DNA of 64,000 nucleotides from Cupriavidus sp. WGlv3 (GTDB lineage: Bacteria > Pseudomonadota > Gammaproteobacteria > Burkholderiales > Burkholderiaceae), in NCBI RefSeq assembly GCF_023952475.1, contig NZ_JALHRX010000004.1:372001-436000 (forward strand). The letters run 5' to 3'. The notes under the pieces were generated by a model. That model was not told the origin of the DNA. It worked only from the letters and a program-made list of their open reading frames with translations, and did no database searches. The translations under genes and the position numbers were made by a program. Positions 1-8,329 of the stretch are shown one piece after another; positions within the stretch are counted from its first letter, which is position 1; each line of letters begins with the position of its first letter.

Positions 1-3000
1 TACCACGATCAGAAAACCGTCGGTGTGGGCAGCACCGTGGCTGCCGATGGCAATGTGGTGGCGGTGGCTGGCCGCGACGCAACCTTGACCGGCTCGACGC
101 TCGACGCGGGCAACAATGCTTCACTGGTCGCGGGCCGCAATGCCACGGTCACGGCATCACTGGATTCGAACACGCACAGCGAGGGATCGCTGGGCGGGAA
201 GAATGCGCAATACACTAAGTCGTCCTACGACGAGGCGGCGCGCGGCAGCGCGGTGCAGGCAGGCAACAACGCGACGCTGGCCGCGGGCCAGGCGCCACTG
301 GCGGCGGCCGTGCTGGCGGACAATGGCCTGCGGGCTTCGCCGGAAGCGGCAGCCGTACCAGCGGGCACGGGCAGCCTCGCGGTGCTGGGAGCGGCCATCA
401 CGACTGGCCATGGCGGCAGCGGCGGAGGTACAGCCAGCCTGATTGCCGCACAGGACGTGACCGTGGGCACGGTCAACGAAACACACACGGCGCAGAGCTG
501 GTCCCAGACGAACAAGTCCGGTTTCCTGTCGAAGGAGCAGACCACCAAGGCCAGCAGCGAACAGCAGATCATTGCAGTCGGCTCCACCGTCTCGGCCAAC
601 GCGGTCGCAGGCCACGCCGGCCGGGATCTGGCGATTGCCGGCAGCAATGTGGTCGCCACTGACGACGTGGCACTGCGTGCGAACCGCAATCTCGTCATCG
701 GCGCGTCCGAAAGCACGGCAACAAGCAGCGCCTCGCAGGAAACCCGCAAGTCGGGGATGCTGTCGAACGGCGGCGCCAGCGTCACCTTCGGCAAGCAACA
801 GCTCAACGAAAGCCAGACCGCGCAGACGACGTCGCACACCGGCTCAGTGGTGGGTAGCTTGCAGGGTAATGTGAGCTTGAGTGCGGGCGAAGGTTACACG
901 CAAACTGGCAGCGCAGTGACTGCGATAAAGGGCGACGTGGACATCCGCGCCAAAACGGTGGATATCAACGTGGCGACGGATACGGGGCGGTTCGATCAGG
1001 AAACGCACTTCCGCCAAAGCGGCCTGACCATCGCAGTCTCCAACCCCGTGCTCGCCGCGACGCAAACCGCCGGGCAAATGGCGCATGCGCAGAGCCAGAC
1101 CGATGATCCGCGCATGAAGGCACTGGCCGGTGCAGCAACGGGTCTGGCGGCCAGGAATACCTACGACGCGGTGAGCAAGGACCCGCAGGCTGCTGGCGGC
1201 GTGAACATCAGCATCACCGTCGGTGCCTCAAAGAGCGACAGCATGCAGACGCAAAGCAGCACCACGGCGGTCGGCAGCCAGATTAACGCCGGCGGCAATG
1301 TGCGCATCCGCGCCGAGGGAGCCGGCGAACACAGCAACATCAACGTGGTCGGCAGCGATATCCAGGCGGGCAACAACCTGGTGCTCAAGGCCGAGAACCA
1401 GGTGAACCTGCTGGCCGCCGCGAACACAGCCGAGCAGCACAGCAGCAACCAGAGCGCATCCGGTGGCGTCGGCATTGCCGTGAGCTATGGGTCCAATGGC
1501 GCCGCTTTTGGTGTGACGGCCAACGCTTCGGCAGCGCGCGGCAAGGCCGATGGCAACGACGTGACCTGGACCAACAGCCACGCCACGGCCGGCAATGCGT
1601 TGGTGATCGATTCCGGCGGCGATACCAGCCTGCGCGGCGCCGTCGCGTCCGGCAACCAGGTCATTGCCAACGTGGGCGGCAACCTCAACGTCGAGAGCCT
1701 GCAGGACACCAGCAGGTACGACAGCAAGGATCAGTCAGCCAGCGGTAGTATGACCGTAGGATACGGTGTCTCGGGTAGCGCCAGCGTCAGCCAGCAGAAG
1801 ATCAACAGCGACTTCGCGAGTGTGGGCGAGCAATCCGCCATCCGCGCCGGCAGCGGCGGCTACCAGGTGGATGTCAGCGGCAACACCGACCTCAAGGGCG
1901 GCGTGATCGCGGGTGGCGTGGCGGACAGGAACAGCTTTGCGACCGATACGCTGACCGTCAGCGACATTCAAAACCGTGCCCATTACAGCGCCAGCAGCAT
2001 CGGCATAGGCGGAGGCTTCTCGGCGGTCGGCAACAGCGGCAAGTCGGGCGTTGGCGTGAACCAGGGCGGCGAGGCGTCAACGACGGGTTCTGGTACCGTG
2101 CCCGGGACTGAGCTGCCGACCACAGGTGTTGGTGGCCAGGGCTTCTCCGTCGCGCCGCCGATGGTGGCGGGCGCCACCGGCAGTGCCAGCAGCACGACGC
2201 AGAGCGGGATCAGCGCCGGCAGCATCACGATCCGCAACGACGCCAAGCAGCAGGAACTGACGGGCCAAAGCGCTGCGGATACCGTTGCCGGGCTGAACCG
2301 CGACACGACCAACACCGGCAATTCGCTTAGTCCGATCTTCGACGAGAAGAAGATCAAGGCCGGTTTTGAGATCGTGGGCGCGCTGCAGCGCGAAGCAGGC
2401 GTCTTCCTGAACAACCGCGCCAACGATGCGGAAGCTGCGAAGCAGGCAGCCGACGCCGTGGCAAAGGATGCAAACGCGACGCCCGAGCAGCGTGCCGCCC
2501 TGCAGCAGCAGGCCGACGACCTGGCGAAGTGGGGGCAGGGTGGCACCTATCGGCAGGTGGTGACGGCGCTGACGGCTGCCGCAAGCGGCAACGTGACTGG
2601 TTCCACCATGCAGTTCGTGCAGAGCGCGGCGGTGGGCTACTTCCAGGGCCTGGCAGCCAACCAGGTGAAGCAGATCGCCGATGGTCTGGATAGCGAGACC
2701 GCGCGTGCGGCGCTACATGCCATTGTCGGGTGTGCCGGCGCCGCGGCAGCGAGCCAGGCTTGTGGTGCGGGCGCCATGGGCGCCGCCACCGCTTCGGTGC
2801 TGGGCTCGCTGCTCGGACCGACCGAAGGCATGACGGCGCAGCAAAAGCAGGTGCGCGAGAACGCTATCCAGAGCCTGGTGGCGGGTGTTGCCGGCGCAGC
2901 CGGAGCAAACCCGGCTACGGCCATGAACGGGGCGACGTTCGAGATCGAGAACAATCAGCTTGGAGCCGGGCCGATGCCCAGCCCGCCGATTTGGTCACCT

Positions 3001-3558
3001 GGGCAGGCGCAGAAGCCGTTTCAGACGCCGGGGAAGCCGGCGGACCCAAGCGAAGCCGCGTTGACTGGGACGCCGGATCAGTCAGGAAACAACCAGTCTG
3101 AACCGTTCAAGCAACCGCTCACCAACATCGTAGGAAACATCTTGTCCTTCCCTGGGCAGGTCGTAGATGGGTTAGGTGCAATTTTTAGTACCGAAGCTGG
3201 CAAATCTAACGTCAGCGTTCCACCATCGTTGCTGGGACCTAATGGTAGTCTGCCACCAGGCATAGGGGGAGCGGGCACACCAATCCCAATGCAACCGACG
3301 GCAAACCCCAATGCAACCGCAGAGGAATTTGCAAGAAATGCGTTCAACGGCCAGACGCCGACCAAGGTTATCAATAACATAACCGGGCCAGGAAGCTGGG
3401 TGGCGATCATGCCAGATGGAACAGCTATCACTTATCGTCCGGCGGGCCAAGCATCCTCCTCGACCGATTCGAATACTGCAACTGTCGAAGTGAACAACCA
3501 AGCTGTGAGGAATGTGAATAGAGGAAGTGTTGCAAAATTCAAGTTTCCGGGAAAATGA
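1..3558 (+). CDS. cdiA: CdiA/FhaB-family contact-dependent inhibition exoprotein, C-terminal part (5' end outside window)
   Basis: The frame is open from base 1, so this is the 3' part of a very large TpsA exoprotein that CdiB exports and that delivers a C-terminal toxin into neighbouring cells. Codons 1 to about 770 are Gly/Ala/Ser/Asn-rich filamentous-haemagglutinin-type repeats. About codons 900-985 match the pre-toxin domain (Ala/Gly-rich hydrophobic stretch, then an EQK-like helix) and end in IENN at 2944-2955, a variant of the VENN boundary motif. The last ~200 codons are the variable toxin: a Pro-rich linker, then a compact end domain with GPGSWVAIMPDGT and a terminal KFKFPGK. I do not recognise the toxin fold. 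Base composition turns AT-richer after about 3120, as expected for an exchanged toxin tip. The stop codon is followed after one base by the next start. Confidence 0.88.
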   Translation, partial: YHDQKTVGVGSTVAADGNVVAVAGRDATLTGSTLDAGNNASLVAGRNATVTASLDSNTHSEGSLGGKNAQYTKSSYDEAARGSAVQAGNNATLAAGQAPLAAAVLADNGLRASPEAAAVPAGTGSLAVLGAAITTGHGGSGGGTASLIAAQDVTVGTVNETHTAQSWSQTNKSGFLSKEQTTKASSEQQIIAVGSTVSANAVAGHAGRDLAIAGSNVVATDDVALRANRNLVIGASESTATSSASQETRKSGMLSNGGASVTFGKQQLNESQTAQTTSHTGSVVGSLQGNVSLSAGEGYTQTGSAVTAIKGDVDIRAKTVDINVATDTGRFDQETHFRQSGLTIAVSNPVLAATQTAGQMAHAQSQTDDPRMKALAGAATGLAARNTYDAVSKDPQAAGGVNISITVGASKSDSMQTQSSTTAVGSQINAGGNVRIRAEGAGEHSNINVVGSDIQAGNNLVLKAENQVNLLAAANTAEQHSSNQSASGGVGIAVSYGSNGAAFGVTANASAARGKADGNDVTWTNSHATAGNALVIDSGGDTSLRGAVASGNQVIANVGGNLNVESLQDTSRYDSKDQSASGSMTVGYGVSGSASVSQQKINSDFASVGEQSAIRAGSGGYQVDVSGNTDLKGGVIAGGVADRNSFATDTLTVSDIQNRAHYSASSIGIGGGFSAVGNSGKSGVGVNQGGEASTTGSGTVPGTELPTTGVGGQGFSVAPPMVAGATGSASSTTQSGISAGSITIRNDAKQQELTGQSAADTVAGLNRDTTNTGNSLSPIFDEKKIKAGFEIVGALQREAGVFLNNRANDAEAAKQAADAVAKDANATPEQRAALQQQADDLAKWGQGGTYRQVVTALTAAASGNVTGSTMQFVQSAAVGYFQGLAANQVKQIADGLDSETARAALHAIVGCAGAAAASQACGAGAMGAATASVLGSLLGPTEGMTAQQKQVRENAIQSLVAGVAGAAGANPATAMNGATFEIENNQLGAGPMPSPPIWSPGQAQKPFQTPGKPADPSEAALTGTPDQSGNNQSEPFKQPLTNIVGNILSFPGQVVDGLGAIFSTEAGKSNVSVPPSLLGPNGSLPPGIGGAGTPIPMQPTANPNATAEEFARNAFNGQTPTKVINNITGPGSWVAIMPDGTAITYRPAGQASSSTDSNTATVEVNNQAVRNVNRGSVAKFKFPGK

Positions 3559-3559
3559 C

Positions 3560-3988
3560 ATGACCAAAACATTCTTTGATGCCATTGACTATCAACGGCA
3601 ATTAATATTTGCAGGTCTTGAAGACTTCACGCCTAATTCGGCGCTACCGAACGTATTGGGAGGTCAGTATGGCACCAATCCGGTGGCATGGAGGCAGGCA
3701 GTGATTGATTTCATTTGTAGAAACGTTGCGGCCGATCTGCTGGAAATTGTCAGCTACCCAGGGAAGCCAACAGAAATGGGGGCGCCTCGAGTTAGGGCGC
3801 TTTTGATAAGCGGCGATGAGAGCCGTGGCTTGGATGAAAATGTCATTTGGGATGCGATATATTTCACTGGAACAAATAAGTTAAAGAGCCGATTAAAATC
3901 ATTCGGCTTGTTGAGCTGGGATGCTTTGAATGCCGAAAAAAGTGATGATTTCATCGATTTTTTAGTCGGCTCCTACACGAGTGGTTGA
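3560..3988 (+). CDS. cdiI: putative CDI immunity protein (CdiI)
   Basis: 142-residue acidic, soluble protein without signal peptide. Its ATG lies one base after the cdiA stop, the usual position of the cognate immunity gene, which protects the producer and its siblings by binding the toxin. An in-frame start 33 bases upstream (3527) would overlap cdiA; the ATG at 3560 gives the cleaner arrangement, with a weak GGGAAAA ribosome site. No known immunity family was recognised, so the role rests on position, size and AT-rich composition like the toxin tip. Confidence 0.62.
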   Translation: MTKTFFDAIDYQRQLIFAGLEDFTPNSALPNVLGGQYGTNPVAWRQAVIDFICRNVAADLLEIVSYPGKPTEMGAPRVRALLISGDESRGLDENVIWDAIYFTGTNKLKSRLKSFGLLSWDALNAEKSDDFIDFLVGSYTSG

Positions 3989-3999
3989 GGCCATCAAGC

Positions 4000-4326
4000 A
4001 TGAAAGAAAACGATCTACTTGATAAGCTGACCCACGGAAAAATCACTTCAGATGAGGCGAACGACATCTGTGGTGATGTACTTTCGGACACGAGCCAGAC
4101 CACTCCGGCGCATGAAATTTTAGGCTTGAGTCAAAAGGAGTGGACAGCTTATGCCCATGGGGCAGATTTCAAGGATGTTGCCGATTGGCGGCAACATGGA
4201 TGGCCGGATCGATGTTTTGTATGTGGCGGTAAGATTGATTCTGACAATTTTGGTTGGTTGGCGCGCGAATTCGGTGGAAAAATCCAGCTCAAGCATATTG
4301 TTTGCCCCAAGGCTGGTAAAACTTGA
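4000..4326 (+). CDS. small Cys-rich protein in CDI module, possibly an accessory or orphan immunity protein
   Basis: 108-residue soluble protein starting 11 bases after the putative immunity gene. The N-terminal half is acidic and helical; the C-terminal half has CFVCGG and later HIVC, a CxxC plus HxxC pattern that could bind one zinc. It lacks a lipobox, so it is not the small lipoprotein (BcpO-like) found at this place in some Burkholderia CDI loci. It may be immunity to a toxin module now lost, of which the fragment just downstream could be a relic. ATG 4000 was preferred to the in-frame start at 3985, which overlaps the previous gene. Confidence 0.55.
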   Translation: MKENDLLDKLTHGKITSDEANDICGDVLSDTSQTTPAHEILGLSQKEWTAYAHGADFKDVADWRQHGWPDRCFVCGGKIDSDNFGWLAREFGGKIQLKHIVCPKAGKT

Positions 4327-4381
4327 ATGATGACCGAACTTAGGGAATCGATGATCATATTGCTCCCCTGTCGCTACATCA

Positions 4382-4603
4382 CATGGCCTAAAGCATGGAC
4401 ACGCTTATGACAACGCTCTCACCCAAGGCCTCGGTGACTCGGGTACTGATTTAATCAGGAGCTCCCTAGAGTAAATTGAAATCGACCATCCTCATGATGG
4501 AGTTGCTCCGCACGTTCCTAATTGGGATAGGGCACCCGATGGAAGACCGATTTCGTGGCTCCGAGGAGGGGATGGAAGAGTTTCAAGGACGGTCCTGGCG
4601 TGA
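4382..4603 (+). pseudogene. decayed coding fragment, possibly a toxin-tip relic
   Basis: One frame reads HGHAYDNALTQGLGDSG..., is interrupted by a TAA at 4472-4474, then continues protein-like (IDHPHDGVAPHV, NWDRAPDGRPISW) to a TGA at 4601. The His/Asp/Trp-rich, low-complexity-free text on both sides of the stop resembles a displaced polymorphic-toxin C-terminus. No ribosome site or start fits. The identification is by eye only; it could be a chance open stretch. Confidence 0.35.
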
Positions 4604-4784
4604 ACTTAACATGGAAGACTGTCTACTTTTTCCTTTCCACTTACTGGAGTAGTTCTTCGTCCGGGTGTGGTTGCCACTACTTTGATAGCAGGAGAGAAAC
4701 CGTTTGTCGATATTTCTGGCGGGAAATCATGATTTGGAATTCCTGAATGTGTTCGCGCCCCCTCTATATTCTTAGTTCGCCTCC
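4604..4784. other. AT-rich spacer upstream of cdiB
   Basis: Nothing assignable was found. Short open stretches exist on both strands but have no ribosome sites or recognisable motifs. The base composition is like the toxin/immunity segment and unlike cdiB, so this is probably the right edge of the exchanged module and may hold a cdiB promoter. Confidence 0.3.
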
Positions 4785-6557
4785 ATGTCTTCGAAATCAG
4801 ATAGTATTGGCACGACTGCAGCACTTTCATTGTGCCTGTTCATCTACTCACTGACGACAACCGCCCAAGTCACGATGCCGCCCACCGGTCAATCCGCTGC
4901 ACTGAGCAATGCAGAACAAGACCAGCGCGCCCGTCAGCAACAGGACGCCCGCGAGCGCGCCCAGGCGGTCCAGGCACCGGGACTGCGTGTGCAGGAGGCA
5001 GCTCCGATCGAGTATCCATCGCTGCCGGCCGAGTCGCCTTGCTTCCCCATCGACCGCTTCACGCTAGACGTCCCACCCGACCTGCCAGAAGCCGCCAAAG
5101 CACAAGGCACTTCCGCCTTGCCCCAAGACCCCTTCGCCTTCGCTCTGACATGGCTCAATCACTACCAAGGCGCCTGCGTTGGCAAGCAGGGCCTGGTGAG
5201 ACTCACCAGGGGCATCTCCCAGGCCATCCTTAGCCGCGGCTACGTCACCACGCGGGTATTGCTGCCGCAGCAGGACCTCAGCACAAGCACCCTGCGCCTG
5301 ACATTGATCCCCGGCCTCATCGGAGAACTCCGCTTTGCCGATCCCGAAACACGCGGCACCTGGAAGTCCGCGTTCCCGTCTCGCTCTGGAGATCTGCTCA
5401 ACCTGCGTGACCTCGAACAAGGGCTGGAGCAACTGAAGCGCGTGGGCAGTCAGGATGCCGACATGCAAATCGTGCCGACTCCAACACCGGGCGTCAGCGA
5501 TGTGGTCATCACCGTCAAGCGCGCCAAGCCGTGGACGTTCGTCGCCTCGGTCGACAACTCGGGCACGCGCTCGACCGGCAAGCCCCAGGGCAACCTGAGC
5601 CTGGCCGTCGACAACCCACTGGGCCTCAATGACCTGTTCAACGTCGGCTACAGCCAGGACCTGGAGTTCAGTGACAAGAGCCGAGGCACGCACGGCTGGA
5701 ACGGCTTCTATTCAGTGCCGTGGGGCTACTGGACCGGCACGCTGTCGGCCTATTCCAACACCTATTTCCAGCAGATCGCCGGCGTCAACCAGACGTTCGT
5801 GTCCAGCGGCGATTCGCGGACGGTCGACCTTAAGCTGCACCGCGTGATCCGGCGCAGCCAGAACGATGTGTTGGGACTGCAGTTCCGGCTGTCGCGCCGC
5901 TTCGGCCACAGCTTTATCGAGGACACGGAGATTACCCAGCAGCGGCGCAACAACACCGTGCTGGAGGCAGGATTTACCGACCGCCACTATTTCGGTGCGG
6001 CGCAATTTGACGGCACCGTAGCGTACCGCCAGGGCATTGGCGGATTCGGGTCGCAGGATGACGCCCTGACCGCGATCGGCGGGCCGACCTGGCGATTCCG
6101 GATGCTTGTCGCGGATGCCAACCTGTCGGTGCCGTTCAAGGTGGCTGAATATCCGCTGCGCTATGTCACGACCTTTCGCGGGCAGTACACCAATGACTGG
6201 CTTTACTCGTTGGACGCCATGACCATCGGCAGCCGCTACACCGTGCGTGGTTTTGACGGGGAGCGGCTGTTGGCCGGCGACAGCGGCTTCTATTGGCGCA
6301 ATGAAATGCAGCTGCCGCTTGGCGCAACCGGTCAGGCGCTGTACGCGGGTCTCGACTATGGCAGCGTTTTCGGGCCGTCTACGGCAGGCCTTGCCGGTAC
6401 GCGCCTGGCCGGCGCGGGGATTGGGTTGCGCGGCGGTTTCGGTCCTGTCTTTGGCCGGCTGTCCTATGATCTGTTCGCCGGTACGCCGGTGTATAAGCCG
6501 GCGGCCTTTCACACCGCCAGCGTGTCAGGCGGATTCCAGTTCGTCTACCAGTACTGA
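4785..6557 (+). CDS. cdiB: CdiB/FhaC/ShlB-family two-partner secretion outer-membrane transporter
   Basis: 590-residue TpsB translocator that recognises the N-terminus of CdiA and threads it across the outer membrane. Residues 1-28 form a signal peptide (ends ...TTTAQ). A ShlB-type POTRA begins near SPCFPIDRF; Cys86 and Cys131 are the paired cysteines usual in this subgroup. The 16-strand barrel follows, with the conserved VRGFDGE loop at about 487-493 and a C-terminal aromatic residue. Length is normal. It lies downstream of the toxin and immunity genes, the order of Burkholderia-type (bcpAIOB) loci rather than the cdiBAI order of enterobacteria. Confidence 0.93.
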   Translation: MSSKSDSIGTTAALSLCLFIYSLTTTAQVTMPPTGQSAALSNAEQDQRARQQQDARERAQAVQAPGLRVQEAAPIEYPSLPAESPCFPIDRFTLDVPPDLPEAAKAQGTSALPQDPFAFALTWLNHYQGACVGKQGLVRLTRGISQAILSRGYVTTRVLLPQQDLSTSTLRLTLIPGLIGELRFADPETRGTWKSAFPSRSGDLLNLRDLEQGLEQLKRVGSQDADMQIVPTPTPGVSDVVITVKRAKPWTFVASVDNSGTRSTGKPQGNLSLAVDNPLGLNDLFNVGYSQDLEFSDKSRGTHGWNGFYSVPWGYWTGTLSAYSNTYFQQIAGVNQTFVSSGDSRTVDLKLHRVIRRSQNDVLGLQFRLSRRFGHSFIEDTEITQQRRNNTVLEAGFTDRHYFGAAQFDGTVAYRQGIGGFGSQDDALTAIGGPTWRFRMLVADANLSVPFKVAEYPLRYVTTFRGQYTNDWLYSLDAMTIGSRYTVRGFDGERLLAGDSGFYWRNEMQLPLGATGQALYAGLDYGSVFGPSTAGLAGTRLAGAGIGLRGGFGPVFGRLSYDLFAGTPVYKPAAFHTASVSGGFQFVYQY

Positions 6558-6587
6558 CGGCGGCCCTGACCGCCCGCAGCGCCGCCT

Positions 6588-7454
6588 TTACCCCTCCACC
6601 TCCGCCCACCCCTGCATCGCCTGCCCGCCGGCATCATCCCCCGTCCACAGCACCAGCCGCCCCGGCTGCGCCGGATCGGCCGCGCCACCGACCGTGATGG
6701 TGTCCTGGTCGAACAACGGCGCCAGCCCGCGGAAGCCGAAGCGGCGCACGCGCGCCTTGGGCTGCTCGCGCGCCACCAGGTCCAGCATCAGCATCGCCTG
6801 CATCGGGCCGTGCACCACCAGGCCGGGATAGCCTTCGACGTCGCGCGTGTACTGGCGGTCGTAGTGGATGCGGTGACCGTTGAAGGTCAGCGCGGAATAG
6901 CGGAACAGCATCACCGGGTCGGCCTGCAGCGTGCGCTGCCATTGCGCGGTCTGCTCCAGCCGCGGGCGTGGCGCTTGCGGCTTGGTCGGGTCGGGCATGG
7001 CGCGGTAGACGATGTCGTGGCGCTCGTTGACGGCGGTGTTGCCGTTAACGGTCAGTTCGTGGTCGACGGCGACGAACCAGAGTTCGCCGGTGCGGCCGGT
7101 CTTGTACTGCACGTCGGCGATGGTGGAGGTGCGCGTGACGGTGTCGCCGATATGCAGCGGATGGTTGAAGCTGACTTCGCTGCCGGCCCACATGCGGCGC
7201 GGTAGCGGCACCGGGGGCATGAAGCCGCCGAGGGTGGGGTGGCCGTCGCGGCCGAGTTCGCGCTGCGGCGCGCGCGGCAGAAAGTAGAGCCAGTGCCACA
7301 GCGGCGGCAACGGGCCGGCGGCGATGGCTTCGGGGTCGAGGTCGAAGGTGGCGGCCAGGCTGGCGACCGGTTCGGGCGACAGCGTTTCGGTGCGCGTTTC
7401 GCTGCGGCCGATCCAGCCGCGCAGGCGTTCGAGTTCGGAAGTGGCGTCAGTCAT
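6588..7454 (-). CDS. HTD2-like MaoC/hotdog acyl-CoA hydratase (candidate itaconyl- or mesaconyl-C4-CoA hydratase)
   Basis: 288-residue double-hotdog protein of the FAS1-like/HTD2 group. The C-terminal half carries HRIHYDRQY and GYPGLVVHGP, the substrate-pocket and active-site segment of mesaconyl-C4-CoA and itaconyl-CoA hydratases. It is last of five co-directed genes (acyl-CoA dehydrogenase, CoA-transferase, MmgE/PrpD, CitE-like lyase, this gene), 42 bases after the lyase. With those neighbours, a role in hydrating an unsaturated C5-dicarboxyl-CoA to citramalyl-CoA is the natural inference. The family is clear, the substrate is not. Confidence 0.8.
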   Translation of the reverse strand: MTDATSELERLRGWIGRSETRTETLSPEPVASLAATFDLDPEAIAAGPLPPLWHWLYFLPRAPQRELGRDGHPTLGGFMPPVPLPRRMWAGSEVSFNHPLHIGDTVTRTSTIADVQYKTGRTGELWFVAVDHELTVNGNTAVNERHDIVYRAMPDPTKPQAPRPRLEQTAQWQRTLQADPVMLFRYSALTFNGHRIHYDRQYTRDVEGYPGLVVHGPMQAMLMLDLVAREQPKARVRRFGFRGLAPLFDQDTITVGGAADPAQPGRLVLWTGDDAGGQAMQGWAEVEG

Positions 7455-7496
7455 GGCAGGTGGCCTTCAGATGCATGAGGGGAGTCGGATGGCGCG

Positions 7497-8321
7497 CTAT
7501 TGCGCCAGCGCCAGCAGCCGGCGGGCCTGCTCGATCACGGGCCGGTCGACCATCTTGCCGTCGACCTGCACCGCGTGGCTGCCGCTGGCGGTGGCGGCGA
7601 GCACGCGCCGGGCCCAGTCGAGCTGCTCGGGGCTGGGCAGGAAGCCGGCGCGGACCGCGCCCAGTTGTGCCGGGTGGATGCAGAGCTTGCCGGCAAAGCC
7701 GAGTTCGCGCGCGTAGGCGACGTCGCTGGCGAGCACGGCTTCGTCCTTGAGCGCGGTGGTGACGCCGTCGACCGGCGGCGGCAGGCCGGCCACGCGCGAG
7801 GCCAGCACGATGCGCGCGCGCGCAAAGGCGAGGGCGTCGCGAGTGTGGCTGCAGCCCAGGTCGACCGCATAGTCGAGCGAGCCGAAGGCCAGGCGCGCCA
7901 CGCCGCTGGCGGACGCCACGGCGTCGACCTGGTGCAGGCCGAGCGCGGTTTCGATAATGGCGACCAGTTCGCCCTGCGGGTTGATCGCTTGCAGGGCCTG
8001 GGCGATGGTGTCGAGCGCGGCGGCATCTTCGGCCTTTGGCACCAGCAGCCCGGCCAGCGCGGTGCCCTGGGGCAGTGCGCGCAGCCAGGCCATGTCGGCG
8101 GCAAAGGCGGGCGAGGCGCAGTCGTTGATGCGCACAAAGGCGTTGGCGCCGGGCCGGCCGGTCAGCCATGCGGCGATGGCTTCGCGCGCGGCGGGCTTGG
8201 CGTCCGGATGGACCGCGTCCTCGAGGTCGAGGATCATCACATCGGGGCCGGCGGCGGCGGCCTTGTCGAAGCGTTCGCGCCGGTCGCCCGGCACGAACAG
8301 GTAAGTAACGGCGGTGGACAT
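7497..8321 (-). CDS. CitE/HpcH-HpaI family CoA-ester lyase (candidate citramalyl-CoA lyase)
   Basis: 274-residue TIM-barrel lyase. YLFVPGDRRERFDKA, LDLEDAV, VRIND, the IIET strand and the GKLCIHPAQ segment are hallmarks of CitE-like beta-methylmalyl/citramalyl-CoA lyases, with the Glu/Asp metal ligands present. The reaction would split a 3-hydroxy- or citramalyl-type thioester into acetyl-CoA plus an oxoacid. The open frame extends far upstream into the MmgE/PrpD gene, so the start is set at ATG 8321, which gives the usual family length and leaves 8 bases to the preceding stop. Confidence 0.85.
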   Translation of the reverse strand: MSTAVTYLFVPGDRRERFDKAAAAGPDVMILDLEDAVHPDAKPAAREAIAAWLTGRPGANAFVRINDCASPAFAADMAWLRALPQGTALAGLLVPKAEDAAALDTIAQALQAINPQGELVAIIETALGLHQVDAVASASGVARLAFGSLDYAVDLGCSHTRDALAFARARIVLASRVAGLPPPVDGVTTALKDEAVLASDVAYARELGFAGKLCIHPAQLGAVRAGFLPSPEQLDWARRVLAATASGSHAVQVDGKMVDRPVIEQARRLLALAQ

Positions 8322-8329
8322 GGCGTTCC

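Noticed and set aside
4555-4746. 63-residue open frame ahead of cdiB
   Set aside because: Ser/Cys/Gly-rich without ribosome site or family features, in an AT-rich spacer.
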